The notes beneath the pieces were generated by a model, which saw only the letters and a list, made by a program, of their open reading frames with translations, did no database searches and was not told where the DNA came from. A DNA stretch of 64,000 nt. It comes from Xanthomonas campestris pv. badrii (GTDB lineage Bacteria; Pseudomonadota; Gammaproteobacteria; Xanthomonadales; Xanthomonadaceae). The stretch is from NCBI RefSeq assembly GCF_012848175.1, contig NZ_CP051651.1:372001-436000 (forward strand), read 5' to 3'. Below, one piece after another: positions 1-8,267 of this stretch; position 1 is the stretch's first letter; each line of letters starts with the position of its first letter. The position numbers were made by a program, and so were the translations under genes.

Positions 1-298
1 CAACGCCACTGGGTTTACGCCGGTGATGTTTGCGGTGGCACGCGACGACCCGGCCATTCTCGACGCGCTGCTCGCGCGCGGCGCCGATGTGGGGCACGCC
101 AATCAGGCCGGTGTCACCGCCTTGATGCTGGCCGCAGCGGCCGGACGCGAGGACGTCGCCAAGCGTCTGCTGGCGGCCGGTGCCGACCCGGCGGCACGCA
201 ACCGCGATGGCGAGACCGCCGCGACATTGGCACAGGACCGCGGCGATACCGCGCTGGCTTCGCTCCTCAACGTGGCCAGGCGCCCTGCCAGACGCTGA
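1..298 (+). CDS. Ankyrin-repeat protein, C-terminal part (5' end outside window)
   Basis: The reading frame is open from base 2 to the stop at 298 and continues upstream, so only the last 98 codons are visible. They contain about two and a half ankyrin repeats, with the signatures GFTPVMFAVARDD, ALLARGADV, GVTALMLAAAAGRED and LLAAGADPAARNRDGETA. Ankyrin repeats bind proteins and have no catalytic role. The repeat stack ends in a short basic tail. The gene lies 61 bp upstream of a periplasmic cytochrome c gene in the same orientation, so it may be part of the same unit. Whether the protein is exported cannot be judged without the N-terminus. Confidence 0.85.
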   Translation, partial: NATGFTPVMFAVARDDPAILDALLARGADVGHANQAGVTALMLAAAAGREDVAKRLLAAGADPAARNRDGETAATLAQDRGDTALASLLNVARRPARR

Positions 299-359
299 CC
301 GTTTCATCCACCGCGTGCACGGGGTGCGCGGTGTTCCCTCCGATCAGAAAGGTTCGTTC

Positions 360-974
360 ATGCGCAAGTCCACCATGGGTTGTATCGATCGTTCCGTCCG
401 CACTGCGCTGTGCGGCGTGCTGCTCAGTGCAGTGCTGGCGGCATGCGGCAAGGAAGACGCGCCGCCGCCTGCTCCGGCACCGGATGCAGCGGCCCCCGCT
501 GCCGCCGGCGCACCAGCACCCGCACCAGCACCAGCCGCCACAGCAGCACCGCCGGCAATGCCCAATCTCGCCGCCGGGCCGGCGCCCGATCCGGCCACCC
601 CGCCCGCCCCGCCGGCCACCGTGGTACCGATTCCGAAGGGGCCGGAGGTCAAGGTCACCCCGGAGCTGGTGGCCGAAGGCAAGAAACTCTATTTCTCGGC
701 CGGCTGCAATGCCTGCCACGGGGGCACCGGTGGCGGTGGCATGTGCCCGCCGCTGACCAACGATGTGTGGGTGTACGGCAGCGACGACGACACCTTGCGC
801 GCGCTGATCAGCGAAGGCACCGCCGCGATGATCACCCATGGCAAGACCCGCATCGGGCATGAAAAAGTCGTCGGGCAGATGCCGTCGTTCGCACCGGTGC
901 TCAAGCCCGGCGATACCGAAAAGCTGCTGGCCTTCATCCATTCGATCAACAAGACCGCGGGCAAGGCGCAATGA
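360..974 (+). CDS. Lipoprotein cytochrome c, cL/XoxG-like electron acceptor
   Basis: This is a 204-residue protein. The N-terminus is a lipoprotein signal peptide with lipobox LAAC (Cys29). A long Ala/Pro linker (about residues 35-90) leads to one cytochrome c domain with heme motif CNACH at 116-120. A Met-containing stretch, VVGQMPSF, is the likely distal ligand. The segment MCPPLTNDVWVYG followed by TLRALISEGTA resembles cytochrome cL/XoxG-type proteins, which accept electrons from PQQ-dependent methanol or ethanol dehydrogenases. That assignment is from family knowledge; the dehydrogenase itself is not in the window. The ATG at 360 is preceded by an AAAGG-type ribosome site. The stop overlaps the start of the next gene (ATGA), which indicates translational coupling with the beta-propeller gene. 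Confidence 0.85.
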   Translation: MRKSTMGCIDRSVRTALCGVLLSAVLAACGKEDAPPPAPAPDAAAPAAAGAPAPAPAPAATAAPPAMPNLAAGPAPDPATPPAPPATVVPIPKGPEVKVTPELVAEGKKLYFSAGCNACHGGTGGGGMCPPLTNDVWVYGSDDDTLRALISEGTAAMITHGKTRIGHEKVVGQMPSFAPVLKPGDTEKLLAFIHSINKTAGKAQ

Positions 975-2050
975 GGCCAGGCGCACCGAGAGCGGCCTTC
1001 GGCGCCTGGCTGCGCCTGGCGACCATGGGCGCGCTCGGCGCAGTGCTCCTGCTGGCCGGCTGCCAGCGCGATGCGACGGTGACGGCCTCCACGGCGGCGC
1101 CCACAGCCTCCGCGCCGGCACGCGCCACCGAAGCAGCGCCGGCGCCTGCATCGCCGCCGGTGTTTGCATATGTGCCCAATCAACGCAGTGGCACGGTGTC
1201 GGTGATCGACACCGCCAGCGACACGGTGGTGCGCACGCTCGGTGCGCAGGGCCAGCTCGGCAAGCGCCTGCAGCAGGTGCTGCCCGGCCCGCAGGGGCTG
1301 CTGTATCTGATCGATGCGCAGCATCACCGGTTGATCGAACTGGACACCGCCAAGGACACCGTGGCGCGCCAGGTAGACATCGGCGAAAACGCCGAAGGGA
1401 TCGCACGATCGCCCGATGGCACCCAGTTCGCCGTGTGCGTGGAAGGACAGAACCAGGTGATGCTGATCGATGCGGCGCAGTTCCGCGTGCAGGAGGTCAT
1501 CGCCACGCGCGGGCAGGCACCGGAACATTGCGCGTACACGCCGGACGGGCAGTGGCTGCTCACCAGCAACGAAGGCTCCAACGACATGGACATGATCGAG
1601 CTGGCCACGCACCGGTCGCGCGGGGTGGTCGCCACCAGTGGACATCCGCGCGGGATGGCGTTCGCCCCGGACGGACACAGCGTCTACATTGCGCAGGAAA
1701 CCGCCAACGTGGTGGACGTGATCGATCTGAAGACCCGTACGCGCCGCGCCAGCCTGCCGGCCGGTGTACGCACCGCCGGGGTCACCCTGTCGGCTGATGG
1801 CGCGCGGCTGTACGCATCCAATGGCGGCGCCGGCACCGTGAGCGTGATCGACACCCGGCAGGGGCGCAGCGTGGCCGAGATTCCGGTCGGCTTGCGGCCC
1901 TGGAACCCGGCACTGACACCGGCTGGCGACAAGCTGTATGTGGCCAACGGGCGTTCCAACACGGTGAGCGTGATCGATACCGCCAGTTTGCGCGAACTCA
2001 AACAGATCCCTGTCGGCGAACTGCCGTGGGGCGTGGTCATCGCGCGCTGA
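971..2050 (+). CDS. YncE-like YVTN beta-propeller lipoprotein
   Basis: This 359-residue protein has a signal peptide ending in a lipobox (LLAGC) and a spacer rich in Ala, Thr and Pro. After the spacer come about six or seven repeats of about 42 residues of the YVTN/NHL-like propeller type, for example YVPNQRSGTVSVIDTASDTV, AYTPDGQWLLTSNEGSNDM, YASNGGAGTVSVIDTRQG and YVANGRSNTVSVIDTASL. Such propellers act in the periplasm and are often encoded beside PQQ-dependent dehydrogenases. In Escherichia coli yncE lies next to yncD/pqqU, a TonB-dependent receptor for PQQ. Here a TonB-dependent receptor also lies nearby in the same orientation. The gene overlaps the upstream cytochrome c gene by 4 bp. 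The ligand is unknown and no catalytic site is visible. Confidence 0.85.
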   Translation: MRPGAPRAAFGAWLRLATMGALGAVLLLAGCQRDATVTASTAAPTASAPARATEAAPAPASPPVFAYVPNQRSGTVSVIDTASDTVVRTLGAQGQLGKRLQQVLPGPQGLLYLIDAQHHRLIELDTAKDTVARQVDIGENAEGIARSPDGTQFAVCVEGQNQVMLIDAAQFRVQEVIATRGQAPEHCAYTPDGQWLLTSNEGSNDMDMIELATHRSRGVVATSGHPRGMAFAPDGHSVYIAQETANVVDVIDLKTRTRRASLPAGVRTAGVTLSADGARLYASNGGAGTVSVIDTRQGRSVAEIPVGLRPWNPALTPAGDKLYVANGRSNTVSVIDTASLRELKQIPVGELPWGVVIAR

Positions 2051-2085
2051 GCGGCGGCCATGCCGACACGCGCCGGGGAGGCGGG

Positions 2086-3192
2086 ATGAAGACACGCGCT
2101 GCGGTGGTCTGGGGCCCGCATCAGCCGCTGACCATCGAAGAAGTGGACCTGCAGCCGCCGCGCCCCGGCGAAGTGCTGGTGCGCCTGGTCGCCACCGGCA
2201 TCTGCCATGGCGACGCGCATGCGCTGGCGCACGGGCAGGCAAGCAGCTTCCCGGCGATCCTGGGCCAGGAGGGGGCCGGCATCGTCGAAGGCGTGGGCAT
2301 CGGCGTCACCAGCGTGCGGCCCGGCGATCACGTCATTCCGCTGTACATGCCCGAATGCGGCGTGTGCAAGTTCTGCCGCTCCGGGCGTACCAACCTGTGC
2401 CAGGCGATCCGCAGCAGCCAGGAGCGCGGCCTGATGCCCGATGGCAGCAGCCGGTTCTCATTGCATGGGCGCCCGATCCTGCACCACATGGGCACCAGCA
2501 CGTTTTCCCAATACACCGTGTTGCCGGAGATCGCGGTGGCGCGCATCAACCCGGATGCGCCGCTGGATCAGGTCTGCCTGCTCGGCTGCACGGTCACCAC
2601 CGGCGTGGGCGCGGTGCTCAACAGCACGCATGTGCGACCCGGCGACTGTGTGGCGGTGTTCGGGCTGGGCGGGATCGGCTTGTCGGTCATCCAGGGTGCA
2701 GTGCTGGCGCAGGCCGGGCGCGTCATCGCGGTGGACATCGACCCCGGAAAATTCGCACTGGCACGCGCGCTGGGCGCCACCGATTGCCTGGACCCGCGCG
2801 ACTACGGCGCGCCGATCCAGCAGGTAATCGTGGACCTCACCGATGGCGGTGCCGACCACAGCTTCGAATGCGTCGGCGATGTCGGAGCAATGCGCGCGGC
2901 GCTGGAGTGCTGCCACAAGGGCTGGGGCGAGAGCGTCATTCTCGGCGTGGCCGACGGTGCGCAGGAAATCAGCACCCGTCCCTTCCAGCTGGTCACCGGG
3001 CGGGTGTGGCGGGGCAGCGCGTTCGGCGGGGTGAAGGGGCGCAGCGAGTTGCCCGGCTATGTGGAGCGTTATCTGCGTGGCGATCTCCAGCTGGCACCGC
3101 TGATCACCCGCACGCTCGCATTGGACGACATCAATCAGGCGCTGGCAGATCTGCGCGCGGCGCGCGGCATCAAATCCATCGTGCGGTATTGA
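2086..3192 (+). CDS. Class III (FrmA/AdhC-like) alcohol dehydrogenase with altered zinc site
   Basis: This 368-residue medium-chain dehydrogenase aligns along its full length with glutathione-dependent formaldehyde dehydrogenases. Visible landmarks are the structural zinc cysteines in ECGVCKFCRSGRTNLC, the segment LPDGSSRFS-like MPDGSSRF, HHMGTSTFSQYTV, the catalytic zinc Cys in CLLGCTVTTG, the Rossmann motif GLGGIG, and the C-terminal SIVRY. Family members oxidise S-hydroxymethylglutathione with NAD. Two catalytic positions differ from the norm. The usual GHEGAG reads GQEGAG, so the second zinc ligand His is Gln61 (codon 2266-2268). The residue after Cys40-His41 is Gly42 instead of Thr/Ser. 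Activity on the standard substrate is therefore uncertain. The start is supported by GGGGAGG at 2075-2081. The gene lies 10 bp before the TonB receptor gene. Confidence 0.85.
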   Translation: MKTRAAVVWGPHQPLTIEEVDLQPPRPGEVLVRLVATGICHGDAHALAHGQASSFPAILGQEGAGIVEGVGIGVTSVRPGDHVIPLYMPECGVCKFCRSGRTNLCQAIRSSQERGLMPDGSSRFSLHGRPILHHMGTSTFSQYTVLPEIAVARINPDAPLDQVCLLGCTVTTGVGAVLNSTHVRPGDCVAVFGLGGIGLSVIQGAVLAQAGRVIAVDIDPGKFALARALGATDCLDPRDYGAPIQQVIVDLTDGGADHSFECVGDVGAMRAALECCHKGWGESVILGVADGAQEISTRPFQLVTGRVWRGSAFGGVKGRSELPGYVERYLRGDLQLAPLITRTLALDDINQALADLRAARGIKSIVRY

Positions 3193-3202
3193 AGGAGACG
3201 AC

Positions 3203-5635
3203 ATGAGGCCGACGCATCACTTGCTGGGGTATCGCGGTCCACTGCCATTTCGCACCGCACGCCATGGCCGCGATGCAGTGCAACGGCGTCGGCTCGCCTG
3301 TGCGTGCGCAGCGTTGCTGTGCGCCGGCACGATCGGCATTGCACAGGCGGACGAGGCGCCGCAAGTCAGCTGGCTGGACCGGATCGAAGTCACCGCCACG
3401 CCCATCCCAGGCACCACCATCGATGCGGCGCAGCTGCCGTACATGGTGCAGTCGGCGACCACTGCGGCGTTGTCGCGCGGGCGCAGCAACAATCTCAGCG
3501 ATCTGCTGCAACGCCGCTTTGTCGGTGTGGATGGCAACGACGTACAGGGCAGCGCATTTCAGAACGACCTCACCTTCCATGGCTTTCGCGCATCGGCCTT
3601 GCCGGGCGCCTCGCAAGGCGTGTCGGTGTACTTGGATGGCGTGCGTGTCAATGAACCGTTCGCCGACATCGTCAGCTGGGACATGCTGCCCGAATCGGCC
3701 ATCACCGCCGTGACCCTGATGCCTGGTTCCAACCCGTTGTTCGGGCCGAACACGCTCGGCGGTGCGGTGGTGTTGTCCACCGCATCCGGCCTCACTGCGC
3801 CCGGATTGCAGGGCGAACTGACCATCGGCAGCGGCGCGCGCAAGCGGCTGGACGCCAGCTACGGCGTGGCTGGCGGCGATGGCTGGCATGGCTTTATCGC
3901 AGTGACCGGCTTCGACGAAAACGGCTGGCGCGATGCCTCCGAAGGACGCCTGGGCACGCTGTTCGGCAAAGTTGGGCGGCAAGGCGATGACACCGACTGG
4001 AGTCTGTCGCTGCTGCATGGGCGCAGCCGCCTGATCGGCAATGGCCTGCTGCCTGACACGCGCTACACCGATGAAGGGCCAGAGCCCGGGCTGTACCGCG
4101 CCGACCGCCGCGCGGTGTATACCTCGCCGGACCTCACCCGCAATCGCACCACGCTGCTGACCGCGCAACTGGATCATCGCTTCGATGCCGACACCGCGCT
4201 GCACGCGCTGGCGTACTCGCGGGTGGGGCGGCGCGACACCGTCAACGGCGACATCGGCGAGGACTACGAAGCGTTCGTCGAGGAGTGCGCCTCCGGCTAC
4301 GCCGCCGACGGCAGCGCGCTGGATGCCGAGTGCGAGGTGGCGCGCGCCGATGCCGCTGCGCTGCACACTGGCGCGCTCAATACCACCCAGATGCGTCAGC
4401 AAGCGCAGGGGCTTGCGCTCAACCTGAGCAAGCAGTGGGGCGCGCATGCGCTCAGTGCCGGTGTCACCTTCGACCGCGGGCATGTGCGTTACCGCCAATT
4501 CGCCCGCGATGGCTGGGTGCAGCCGGACCGCTCGGTGGTGGCAGACCCCGATGCCGAGCGTGCGTTCTTTTCCGGCGTGCGCGGCAGCACCAAGACGCTG
4601 GGGGCCTTTGTCGCAGATACCTGGGAGCTGGACGCAGCCACCCATCTCACTGCCGCCGTGCGCTGGAACCGGGTGGTGGTGGACAACATCCTCTCCACCG
4701 CCGAAGACGGCGACCGCCCGCGCGAGCGCTTCGTCTACGCCAAGGCCAACCCCTCGCTGGGGCTCACCCATCGGCTGGAGTCCGGCCTCACCGTGTACGG
4801 CTCGGTGGCGCAGAACACGCGCGCGCCCACGGCCATCGAGCTGGGCTGCGCCGATCCCACCCAGCCGTGCCGGCTGCCGACCGGCCTGCAGGCCGACCCG
4901 CGGCTGGAGCAGATCGTCTCGCGTACCTACGAGCTGGGCGCACGTTGGTCGCCATGGGCCGACAGCAACGCGACGGTGTTGGTGTACCGCGCCGACAATC
5001 GCGACGACATCTTGTTCCTGCGTGCGCCCGATACGCAGCTGGGTTATTTCGACAACGTGGGCCGTACCCGCTACCAGGGCATCGACGCGGCGCTGCACCT
5101 GCGCAGCGGCGACTGGCAGTGGTCTGCGGGGTACAGCTATCTGGATGCGACCTACCGCAGCAGCGGCGAACTGCTGTCCGGCGAACGCGTGATCGCCCTG
5201 CGGCCGGGCCTGCGAATCGCAGCATTACCGCGGCATAACCTCAAGCTTGGCGTGGAATGGCAGCGCGATGCGCTGACGTTGGGCATGGGCCTGCGCGCGG
5301 TCTCCGGGCGGGTCGCCAGCGGCAACGAAGACGGTCAGGTCGACAACGTCGAAGAAGGCGAAGCCGCGCCCGAGCGCATCGACATCGGCACTGCCGGCTA
5401 TGCGCTGGTGGATCTGCAGGCGCGCTGGGCCATCACTGCGCGCGTGTCGCTGTTCGCACGCATCGACAATGTGTTCGACCGCCAGTACGCCACCTATGCC
5501 GCCGTGGCCGAAGACGTGTTCCCCGACGGCGAACTCGCCCGCCCGCAGCAATCGCCGGTGGAAACCGGACCAGCCCGTTTCCTGGCGCCGGGAGTGCCCC
5601 GGCAGTATCTGATTGGCGTGCGGTGGGCGCTTTGA
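3203..5635 (+). CDS. TonB-dependent outer membrane receptor of the alcohol-oxidation cluster
   Basis: This is an 810-residue protein. A long basic N-terminus and a hydrophobic core ending AQA form the signal peptide (about residues 1-49). A TonB-box-like IEVTATPIPG follows near residue 60. The plug domain comes next (NLSDLLQRRF, VSVYLDGVRVNEPFAD, LFGPNTLGGAVVLST), then a 22-strand-type barrel with the terminal motif RQYLIGVRWAL. AAGGAG sits 5 bp before the ATG and overlaps the end of the dehydrogenase gene, so the two genes are probably co-transcribed. The ligand cannot be read from the sequence. By context (cL-type cytochrome, YncE-like propeller, alcohol dehydrogenase) the best guesses are PQQ, as for E. 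coli PqqU/YncD, or a metal chelate such as a lanthanophore. Both guesses are inference. Confidence 0.9.
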   Translation: MRPTHHLLGYRGPLPFRTARHGRDAVQRRRLACACAALLCAGTIGIAQADEAPQVSWLDRIEVTATPIPGTTIDAAQLPYMVQSATTAALSRGRSNNLSDLLQRRFVGVDGNDVQGSAFQNDLTFHGFRASALPGASQGVSVYLDGVRVNEPFADIVSWDMLPESAITAVTLMPGSNPLFGPNTLGGAVVLSTASGLTAPGLQGELTIGSGARKRLDASYGVAGGDGWHGFIAVTGFDENGWRDASEGRLGTLFGKVGRQGDDTDWSLSLLHGRSRLIGNGLLPDTRYTDEGPEPGLYRADRRAVYTSPDLTRNRTTLLTAQLDHRFDADTALHALAYSRVGRRDTVNGDIGEDYEAFVEECASGYAADGSALDAECEVARADAAALHTGALNTTQMRQQAQGLALNLSKQWGAHALSAGVTFDRGHVRYRQFARDGWVQPDRSVVADPDAERAFFSGVRGSTKTLGAFVADTWELDAATHLTAAVRWNRVVVDNILSTAEDGDRPRERFVYAKANPSLGLTHRLESGLTVYGSVAQNTRAPTAIELGCADPTQPCRLPTGLQADPRLEQIVSRTYELGARWSPWADSNATVLVYRADNRDDILFLRAPDTQLGYFDNVGRTRYQGIDAALHLRSGDWQWSAGYSYLDATYRSSGELLSGERVIALRPGLRIAALPRHNLKLGVEWQRDALTLGMGLRAVSGRVASGNEDGQVDNVEEGEAAPERIDIGTAGYALVDLQARWAITARVSLFARIDNVFDRQYATYAAVAEDVFPDGELARPQQSPVETGPARFLAPGVPRQYLIGVRWAL

Positions 5636-5639
5636 TTAT

Positions 5640-5721
5640 GGGAATGGGGAGTAGGGAATCGAGAATGGGTAAGAGCAAGTGGGCTTAGCTCTACGATTCC
5701 CGATTCCCGATTCCCGATTCA
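5640..5721. repeat. Interspersed GATTCCC-type inverted repeat between convergent genes
   Basis: The left side carries GGGAATGGGGAGTAGGGAATC. The right side carries three tandem copies of CGATTCC/CGATTCCC. A short AGAGC/GCTCT stem lies between them. The sequence fills the space between the converging receptor and regulator genes and runs into the stop codon of the regulator. Related copies occur at 10535-10690, 17694-17728 and 23244-23331, so it belongs to a dispersed family. It may serve as a bidirectional terminator. Confidence 0.75.
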
Positions 5722-7692
5722 CCCGGTATCCAGACCGTGCTTGCGCAACTTGCGATACAGCGTATTGCGGCTGATTCCCAGCGCATCGGCGGTGCGGCTG
5801 ACATTCCAGCGGTGGCGTTCGAGTTGTTGCTGCAGCACCATGCGTTCGGCTTGATCCAGTGCGGCGCGGCCGGGCATGTCGTCGGCGGCCACCGCGCGGC
5901 CATCGACCAGGCACGGCGCGCTGCCGGCATCGACGATTTCCTGCGGCAGGTTGGGCAGGCGGATCACGTCATCGCTGCACAGCACCGCGGCGGTGCGCAG
6001 CACGTTACGCAGCTGACGCAGATTGCCGGGCCAGGCGTAGCTGAGCAGCTTGTGCATCGCCTCTTCGCTGATGCGCACGCTGCGTTCGGTACTTTCTTCG
6101 CGCAGCAGCGTGCGGATCAGCTCGGCCTTGTCGCTACGTTCGCGCAGCGGCGGCAGGTGCAGCACCACGCCGTTGAGGCGGTAATACAGATCCTCGCGAA
6201 ACTCGCCTGCAGCCACGCGTTGCGCCAGATCGCGGTGGCTGGCACTGATGACATGCAGCTCCAGCGGCACCGCCCGCTCGCTGCCGAGCGGTGTGACCGA
6301 TTGTTCTTCCAGCACGCGCAGCAGGCGGCTCTGCAACGGCAACGGCATGTCACCGATTTCGTCCAGGAACAGCGTGCCGCCACTGGCCTGCAGCAATTTG
6401 CCGTGGCGCCCTTCGCGCGCGGCATCGGTGAAGGCGCCGCGCGCGTAACCGAACAATTCGCTTTCGATCAGCGCCTCGGGAATCGCCGCGCAATTGATCG
6501 CGACAAACGCGCCGCTGGCCCAGGGTGAGCCGCGATGCACCGCCTTGGCGAATTCTTCCTTGCCGGTGCCGGTGTCGCCGCGCAGCAGGATCGATACGCG
6601 GTGCGCGGCCAGTTTCAGTGCATTGGCCAGGTTGTGGCGCATGCGCGAATCCGAGCCGACATGTTCGCCCGGCTGCAGTTCGCCCTCCGGTGCCACCTGT
6701 CCGGCCCCGCCGATGGACGCCGGTGCAGCCCGCACGCGTGGCGGCCGCACCAGCGCATAGAAACGCCGCCCGTGGCACGCGCAGCGAATCGACCACAGCG
6801 TGCCTGCGTCGCTGCCGGCGCGGTGTTCCAGGGTGTCGAAATCCAGCTGCATCACCTGCGAGATGTCGCGGCCCACCAGCTGGCTGCGGTCCAGCTTGCC
6901 CAGTTGTTCCAGCACCGCTTCGTTGACCGCCAGCACACGGCCATCGGCACCGATGGCGATCAGCGCTTCATGCAACAGCCCGGCAAATTCCGGGCGGCTG
7001 TGAAAGCGCAGGATGAAGGCGTGGCCGAACTGGTTGAGGAAATGCGAACGCGAGATCTGCGCGGCCGACATGCTGACCAGGGCCATGGTATGCCGCTGGA
7101 TCTGCTTGCTGTCCTGTGCGTTGGGAGTAGAGGCGTCCAGTACCGCCAGCAGGTCGCCATGCGGGTCCAGGATCGGCGCGCCGCTGCACGACAATGGCAG
7201 GTGCCGGGCCAGGTAATGCTCGCCGCGGTGCACGCTCACCGCAGTGCGTTCGGCCGCACAGGTGCCCAGGCCGTTGGTGCCTTGATGGCACTCGGCCCAG
7301 CTGGCGCCGCAGAACAGGCCGGCCTGGCGGAATTCGCGCAGCAGCGTGGAGTCGTGAACGCTGTGCAGCACGGTGGCCTCGGCATCGCCGAAGATCACCG
7401 CGTAGCCGCTGCCGGCAATCTGCTCGTACAGGTTTTCCATCTCCACCCTGGCGATGCGCAGCACCTCGCCCAGGCGCTGCTGGCGCTCGCGCACATGCAG
7501 CGCGTCGTGCACCAGCGGCTCGGGAGTCGCTTCGGGCAGCAGCGCGTAATCGTCCAGGCAGCGCCGCCACGAGCGCGACAGTGGCGCCGCCAGTGGCGCG
7601 ATGTCGCGCAGCCGTCGGATCTGCCGGAGGGCATCCGGTTCGATCTCCGGCAGGCTGATGGAAGCGGCAGCGACAACGCTTGGCTCTGACAT
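5719..7692 (-). CDS. AcoR-type sigma-54 enhancer-binding regulator (GAF-PAS-AAA-Fis)
   Basis: This 657-residue protein has an N-terminal GAF-like sensor (around 60-230, including CHQGTNGLGTCAAER). A PAS-like segment follows (about 250-330, DGRVLAVNEAVLEQLG). The AAA+ domain has Walker A GDTGTGKEEF and Walker B GGTLFLDEIGD. A C-terminal Fis-type helix-turn-helix contains VSRTADALGISRNTLYRKLR. This layout is that of AcoR/DhaR-like activators, which commonly control alcohol, diol or acetoin catabolism. It lies convergent to the alcohol-oxidation genes and may regulate them. The sigma-54 contact loop reads GAFTDA instead of GAFTGA, so sigma-54 dependence is not certain. The ATG at 7692 (complement) is preceded by GAGGA at suitable distance. 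In-frame codons upstream look non-coding. Confidence 0.9.
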   Translation of the reverse strand: MSEPSVVAAASISLPEIEPDALRQIRRLRDIAPLAAPLSRSWRRCLDDYALLPEATPEPLVHDALHVRERQQRLGEVLRIARVEMENLYEQIAGSGYAVIFGDAEATVLHSVHDSTLLREFRQAGLFCGASWAECHQGTNGLGTCAAERTAVSVHRGEHYLARHLPLSCSGAPILDPHGDLLAVLDASTPNAQDSKQIQRHTMALVSMSAAQISRSHFLNQFGHAFILRFHSRPEFAGLLHEALIAIGADGRVLAVNEAVLEQLGKLDRSQLVGRDISQVMQLDFDTLEHRAGSDAGTLWSIRCACHGRRFYALVRPPRVRAAPASIGGAGQVAPEGELQPGEHVGSDSRMRHNLANALKLAAHRVSILLRGDTGTGKEEFAKAVHRGSPWASGAFVAINCAAIPEALIESELFGYARGAFTDAAREGRHGKLLQASGGTLFLDEIGDMPLPLQSRLLRVLEEQSVTPLGSERAVPLELHVISASHRDLAQRVAAGEFREDLYYRLNGVVLHLPPLRERSDKAELIRTLLREESTERSVRISEEAMHKLLSYAWPGNLRQLRNVLRTAAVLCSDDVIRLPNLPQEIVDAGSAPCLVDGRAVAADDMPGRAALDQAERMVLQQQLERHRWNVSRTADALGISRNTLYRKLRKHGLDTG

Positions 7693-7912
7693 GGGCCAGC
7701 GTTCCTCAGTGGGCGCGAGACGCCAGTAGAGACACAAACCGGGCCTTCGCTCAAACTGCATTGCAGCAAACGGTATGGCGACGCGGACGCCAACTGTCGA
7801 CAAAGCCCCTCTGCCCGCGGGGCGGGAAGACGCGGCTGGCACGCCGTGGGCGCGTGTGCCTTGGGAGCGCCCGCGGCGCAAGCGCGGGCCGGGGCGCGGA
7901 AGGGTAAAGGTA

Positions 7913-7955
7913 CGGGGGCTAGGTGAAGGTGCGGGGGCTAGGTGAAGGTGCGGGG
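7913..7955. repeat. 19-bp tandem repeat
   Basis: Two perfect head-to-tail copies of CGGGGGCTAGGTGAAGGTG (7913-7931, 7932-7950) are followed by the first five bases of a third. They lie in the 575-bp gene-free stretch between the regulator and the kinase genes, just before the palindromic repeats. No coding function is visible. Confidence 0.8.
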
Positions 7956-7971
7956 CGAAAAATTGATGTCG

Positions 7972-8256
7972 TTCAATTTGCACGAGGCTTTGCACGTACC
8001 CTCATCCGCCCCTTCGGGGCACCTTCTCCCGACGGGAGAAGGGAGGTTGCCCGGCTCGCCGATCGCACGCTTGCCGTTCTTCTGCGCCCAGTAGGTCCTG
8101 CTTAAGCCCCTCTCCTGCGGGAGAGGGGTTGGGGTGAGGGTACGGGGCGAAGCCTCGTCGCCGTTTAACCTGCACAAGGCTCCACTCGTACCCTCATCCG
8201 CCCCTACAGGGCACCTTCTCCCCCACGCAGGAGGCCATGTCCCGCTGGGAGAAGGG
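7972..8256. repeat. Cluster of REP-like palindromes (CCCTCATCCGCCCC family)
   Basis: Two direct copies of a block of about 58 bp (7972-8030 and 8165-8222) share TACCCTCATCCGCCCC and GGCACCTTCTCCC. Each contains an inverted repeat, for example CTTCTCCCGACGGGAGAAG at 8023-8041. Between them, at 8106-8127, is the hairpin CCCCTCTCC-TGCG-GGAGAGGGG, followed by GGTTGGGGTGAGGGTACGGGGC, the opposite orientation of the same theme. This is the usual appearance of dispersed palindromic elements in xanthomonad intergenic DNA. Apart from this and the 19-bp tandem repeat, nothing is seen in the stretch 7693-8267. Confidence 0.75.
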
Positions 8257-8267
8257 CAAGGCGCGCG

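Noticed and set aside
7913..7955. Iteron-like 19-bp repeat, as at a replication origin
   Set aside because: Only two full copies, no replication gene or DnaA boxes nearby.
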